DNA from: Deltaproteobacteria bacterium
Lineage (GTDB): Bacteria > Desulfobacterota_D > UBA1144 > Nemesobacterales > UBA2774
Assembly (NCBI GenBank): GCA_029262275.1
Contig: JAJCZS010000007.1
Span: forward strand, 308,785 to 372,784
Length of the DNA: 64,000 nucleotides
Direction of reading: 5' to 3'
Shown: positions 61,517 through 64,000 of the stretch, piece by piece
How positions within the stretch are numbered: the stretch's first letter is position 1
How the letters are laid out: each line of letters opens with the position of its first letter
Notes under the pieces: generated by a model
Database searches by the model: none
What the model saw: the letters and a program-made list of their open reading frames with translations, nothing else
Told to the model about the DNA's origin: nothing
Translations under genes and position numbers: made by a program

Positions 61517-62479
61517 CTAGCTCACTCTGTCTGTCCCTGTCTTTTTTTTTTTGGACGTCAGATCATCAATAATTTGATCTAGCTGCTGGAATACTTCCTC
61601 AGGAACTCTGAAAGCAGACATATATTTTAGAGCGTTTAGATCTTCAGTTGTGCAACTTTCTCTGTCATGTAGAAGAGCATGTGCACGCATTATCTTAAGC
61701 GCTTTAACAAAGAAGGTTCTGTCTGATATAAGTGAATTACTTTCATTACAGCCATAGTCCTCAATTAGTGTTGCAACGAAGTTGGCCAGTGCTTCTTGCA
61801 CAACCAAAGGTATATCAACACTGCTTAATTTCTCATAATATTCGTCAAATACTTCTCTGCTTACCCTTGCAGGAACCTCGTATTCGCTAGGCCTCTCACT
61901 GTATAGCTTTATTACTTGTTTTGCTTGGTCCCACTTCCTTCCATAAGAGAGTCCCTGAGAGTTTATCTGGAGGACAAACCTATCTAAGTTTGCAGGGTCA
62001 AGAGGTTCGTTGTAATACTCATCAGCTGTTGGGTTACTTGTTGCAATTGCAGTTAGCAGAGGAATGCCTTCGTCAAAGAATTTCCTTTCGTTAAGAATTC
62101 TTAGAAGTACGTTAAGTGATTCTCCAGGTGCTCTTGAGATATCATCGAGCAGGCAAATCTCAGAAGTTAATATTCCACCCTTTACAACTTCTTGTTTTAT
62201 TATTTCACCGGTATCGGTAGCTTCTTTTGAAATTACAAGATCACCTATTAATTCTGATAGTCTTGTGTCTCTATGGAGCTGATAGAAAAAGAACCGCAGG
62301 CTTGCTGCAGCTGAGACTATTTCTGACAACATAGTTTTAGCTGTTCCTGGAGGCCCCTCTACATATATATGTTCTCTGGAAATAATACCTAGAAGTAGAG
62401 CGTACTTTACTTCCTCATGCCCTACCACTAAATTATCCATTTCTTCTTTAAGAACTACGAATGGATTTTGTGTTGTCAT
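61517..62479 (-). CDS. MoxR-family AAA+ ATPase (pair 2), with -1 slippery site at its end
   Basis: A 320-residue AAA+ ATPase with Walker A GPPGTAKT (42-49), Walker B EICLLDDISRAPG and sensor 1 LTAIATSNPTADEYYN. It belongs with the VWA protein encoded just downstream as a metal- or enzyme-activating chaperone; the client is unknown. The last codons include K310-K313 read from AAA AAA AAA AAG, an A11 tract (61542-61552) holding the heptamer A AAA AAG known from dnaX. A -1 shift there joins it to the VWA frame; without it translation stops seven codons later at TAG 61517. Confidence 0.93.
   Translation of the reverse strand: MTTQNPFVVLKEEMDNLVVGHEEVKYALLLGIISREHIYVEGPPGTAKTMLSEIVSAAASLRFFFYQLHRDTRLSELIGDLVISKEATDTGEIIKQEVVKGGILTSEICLLDDISRAPGESLNVLLRILNERKFFDEGIPLLTAIATSNPTADEYYNEPLDPANLDRFVLQINSQGLSYGRKWDQAKQVIKLYSERPSEYEVPARVSREVFDEYYEKLSSVDIPLVVQEALANFVATLIEDYGCNESNSLISDRTFFVKALKIMRAHALLHDRESCTTEDLNALKYMSAFRVPEEVFQQLDQIIDDLTSKKKKTGTDRVS
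61541..61552 (-). promoter_or_regulatory. Putative -1 frameshift or slippage site (A11 containing A AAA AAG)
   Basis: On the reverse strand the run of eleven A followed by G reads, in MoxR frame, AAA AAA AAA AAG. Slipping back one base turns the last codons into AAA AAA followed by GAC AGG, which enters the open VWA frame. No ribosome-site stimulator within 15 bases upstream and no clear hairpin downstream was found, so RNA-polymerase slippage on the A tract is an equal alternative, as is a miscounted homopolymer. Confidence 0.6.
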
Positions 62480-62656
62480 TATTAGGTTAAGCCTCCATGT
62501 TATCGATTATATAAGAAGTGTGTTAACTAAGTGTACATAAGAGGTGTTTTTTTTGCAATAAAATCCTCACTCAAATATTTCCACTTGCGCAACTTTACTT
62601 TAGATTAATTAATATGATAAGTTTACTGACTAAATCCATTTCCAAAAAAATATCAC

Positions 62657-64000
62657 ATGCAACATGACGTTCTGACAATTCTATCTGAAATAAGCAGCCT
62701 AGTTTGGGGCATGCCGCTTATCGTTTTACTTCTGGGCACTGGAATATATCTAACGGTACTACTTAGAGGAATTCAATTTAGAGCTCTCTTGCCTGCTCTA
62801 TCTTTAGCTCTGATTAAGAGAAAGGAAGACCGGGATGCTCAAGGAGATATCTCCCACTTTCAGGCCCTCATGACTGCTCTCTCGGCAACAGTGGGAGTTG
62901 GGAACATTGCTGGAGTTGCGGCTGCGATTGCCGTAGGAGGTCCTGGTGCGCTTTTTTGGATGTGGGTCACGGGTCTTTTAGGGATGGCTACAAAGTACTC
63001 GGAAGCGGTGCTTGCTGTTAAGTACAGAGAGCTCGATAAACGAGGCACAATGAGTGGAGGCCCTATGTACTATATTTCAAAGGGCCTAGGGCTTAAATGG
63101 CTTGGGATGCTGTTTGCTATCTTCGCTTCCCTTGCTGCTTTTGGAATTGGTAATATGGTTCAGTCAAACTCTGTAGCTGACGCACTCGGTCAAGCATTTG
63201 GCATACCATTTTGGCTTACTGGTCTTGTTTTGTGTGTGGCCACAGGGCTGGTCATAGTTGGTGGCATTAAGAGTATTGCCAGGGTTACAAGCGCTATCGT
63301 ACCCATAATGATTATCTTCTACATGGTAGGAGCAATTCTGGTTCTAATTGTCTTTTGGAGAAACATACCTCACGCTTTCTCTTTGATCTTTTATCATGCT
63401 TTTAATCCAACTGCTGCTGCCGGCGGTTTTCTGGGAGCAACTATAAGCCAGACTGTAAGAATGGGTGTTGCCAGGGGAATATTCTCAAACGAATCTGGAT
63501 TAGGCAGCTCTCCAATTGCTGCAGCTGCAGCTAAAACCCCAAACCCGGTAGCTCAGGGTCTTGTATCCATGACCCAGACTTTTATTGATACTATTGTTGT
63601 TTGCACATTCACAGGGCTTGTAATTATTAGCAGTGGTCTGTGGTCTGACGGGGATACCGGAGCCGGTCTTTCCGCTCGGGCATTTGATATTGGACTGCCC
63701 AATCTGGGTGCTGATATAGTTGCACTAAGTCTCGCTTTTTTTGCTTACTCCACCTTGCTTGGCTGGAGTTATTATGGAGAGAAATCTATAGAATATATAT
63801 TTAAAGAAAAAGCAGTGATGCCATATAGAATTATTTTTACGGGAGTTGTTTTTGTAGGTGCAGTTGTGAAATTGGATTTGGTCTGGACCTTTGCAGATGT
63901 GATGAATGGGTTAATGGCTTTTCCTAATCTGATAGGTCTTTTAGGTTTATCAAGGGTTGTTCTTGAGGAAACAAAGAAATATCTGCCGATTGAAATGTCG
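62657..64000 (+). CDS. Sodium:alanine/glycine symporter (AGCS family), 3' end cut by window edge
   Basis: A partial membrane protein, 448 codons visible from ATG 62657, running off the right edge. The AGCS hallmarks are present: [30 protein letters not shown] (partly quoted), [49 protein letters not shown] and [16 protein letters not shown]. It should import alanine or glycine with Na+, and many polytopic segments are evident. No strong ribosome site is seen; the 177 bases upstream separate it from the divergent MoxR gene and hold nothing else that I can identify. Confidence 0.93.
   Translation, partial: MQHDVLTILSEISSLVWGMPLIVLLLGTGIYLTVLLRGIQFRALLPALSLALIKRKEDRDAQGDISHFQALMTALSATVGVGNIAGVAAAIAVGGPGALFWMWVTGLLGMATKYSEAVLAVKYRELDKRGTMSGGPMYYISKGLGLKWLGMLFAIFASLAAFGIGNMVQSNSVADALGQAFGIPFWLTGLVLCVATGLVIVGGIKSIARVTSAIVPIMIIFYMVGAILVLIVFWRNIPHAFSLIFYHAFNPTAAAGGFLGATISQTVRMGVARGIFSNESGLGSSPIAAAAAKTPNPVAQGLVSMTQTFIDTIVVCTFTGLVIISSGLWSDGDTGAGLSARAFDIGLPNLGADIVALSLAFFAYSTLLGWSYYGEKSIEYIFKEKAVMPYRIIFTGVVFVGAVVKLDLVWTFADVMNGLMAFPNLIGLLGLSRVVLEETKKYLPIEMS

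Noticed and set aside
61326-61520. Forward-strand hydrophobic 64-residue ORF
   Set aside because: It is the antisense of the acidic linker between MoxR and VWA; Phe/Leu-rich content is explained by Glu/Lys codons on the other strand.
1-64000. CRISPR array, prophage or rRNA operon
   Set aside because: No regularly spaced repeats, phage structural genes or rRNA sequence were seen in reading the window.

Overview
The window is a gene-dense, AT-rich stretch (roughly 40% GC by eye) of a free-living Gram-negative bacterial chromosome. Outer-membrane hallmarks are a TonB-type protein, a beta-barrel porin and several lipoproteins. The mix of RNase Y, folate-dependent TrmFO, split GlyQ/GlyS, a PilM homologue, glucosylglycerate synthesis genes and a sigma-54 promoter fits a deltaproteobacteria-like lineage (Desulfobacterota, Dadabacteria or similar). 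That placement is inference. There is no insertion sequence, prophage, CRISPR array or rRNA. Many convergent genes are 0 to 14 bases apart, so the genome looks compact.

Layout. 1-9457: partial radA, an NTF2-like secreted protein, msrA, a Tat-exported beta-carbonic anhydrase, a CDF metal transporter, htpG with a sigma-32-like promoter, a cupin, a first MoxR AAA+/VWA pair and a VOC protein. 9458-16279: mostly reverse-strand housekeeping (CPBP protease, thioredoxin, purU, zincin, AcpH, FKBP, crotonase, PhaE-like protein, CcsA), interrupted by a forward VPGC-type thioredoxin/MsrA-like protein. 16398-25422: prfA, zapB-like, zapA, a 5-formyl-THF cyclo-ligase with an apparent ATT start, rny, glyQS, a nitronate monooxygenase and purM. 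25435-33731: a reverse block with a TonB-like protein, the glucosylglycerate pair gpgP/gpgS, a VTT membrane protein, surE, tRNA-Pro, a MerR regulator, trmFO, DUF151 and miaB. 33849-38344: an MFS transporter with a good sigma-70 promoter, an ammonium transporter behind a near-consensus sigma-54 promoter, and a porin.

38345-41180 is the most unusual local segment. A reverse-strand gene joins a PD40 propeller, a Cys-containing C-terminal-sorting-like segment, an internal lipobox and FG-GAP repeats. It is flanked by a 28-base direct repeat that forms terminator-like hairpins. Next come tRNA-Phe, an XRE/membrane/lipoprotein operon, pilM, a Cys-cluster protein, RNase R, a subtilase with a similar Cys-type sorting tail, tRNA-Ser, and a helicase joining a complete JAMM/JAB domain to DinG. 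Two very short, apparently paralogous lipoprotein genes sit at 52260-52607. The right part holds an SDR, mtgA, gyrA, a hotdog thioesterase, a GST, tRNA-Gly, proB, mltG, a second MoxR/VWA locus and a partial AGCS symporter.

The strongest candidate for undescribed biology is the second MoxR/VWA locus (60351-62479). The MoxR gene ends in an A11 run containing the dnaX-type slippery heptamer A AAA AAG. The -1 frame is open for 72 codons with no ATG, GTG or TTG and leads straight into the VWA protein. This suggests a frameshift- or slippage-produced 709-residue MoxR-acidic linker-VWA fusion with a ChlD-like architecture, unless the homopolymer is miscounted. Other points of interest are the shared Cys-type sorting tails with a candidate CPBP intramembrane protease, the short paired lipoproteins, the JAMM-DinG fusion and two genes that lack a canonical start codon.
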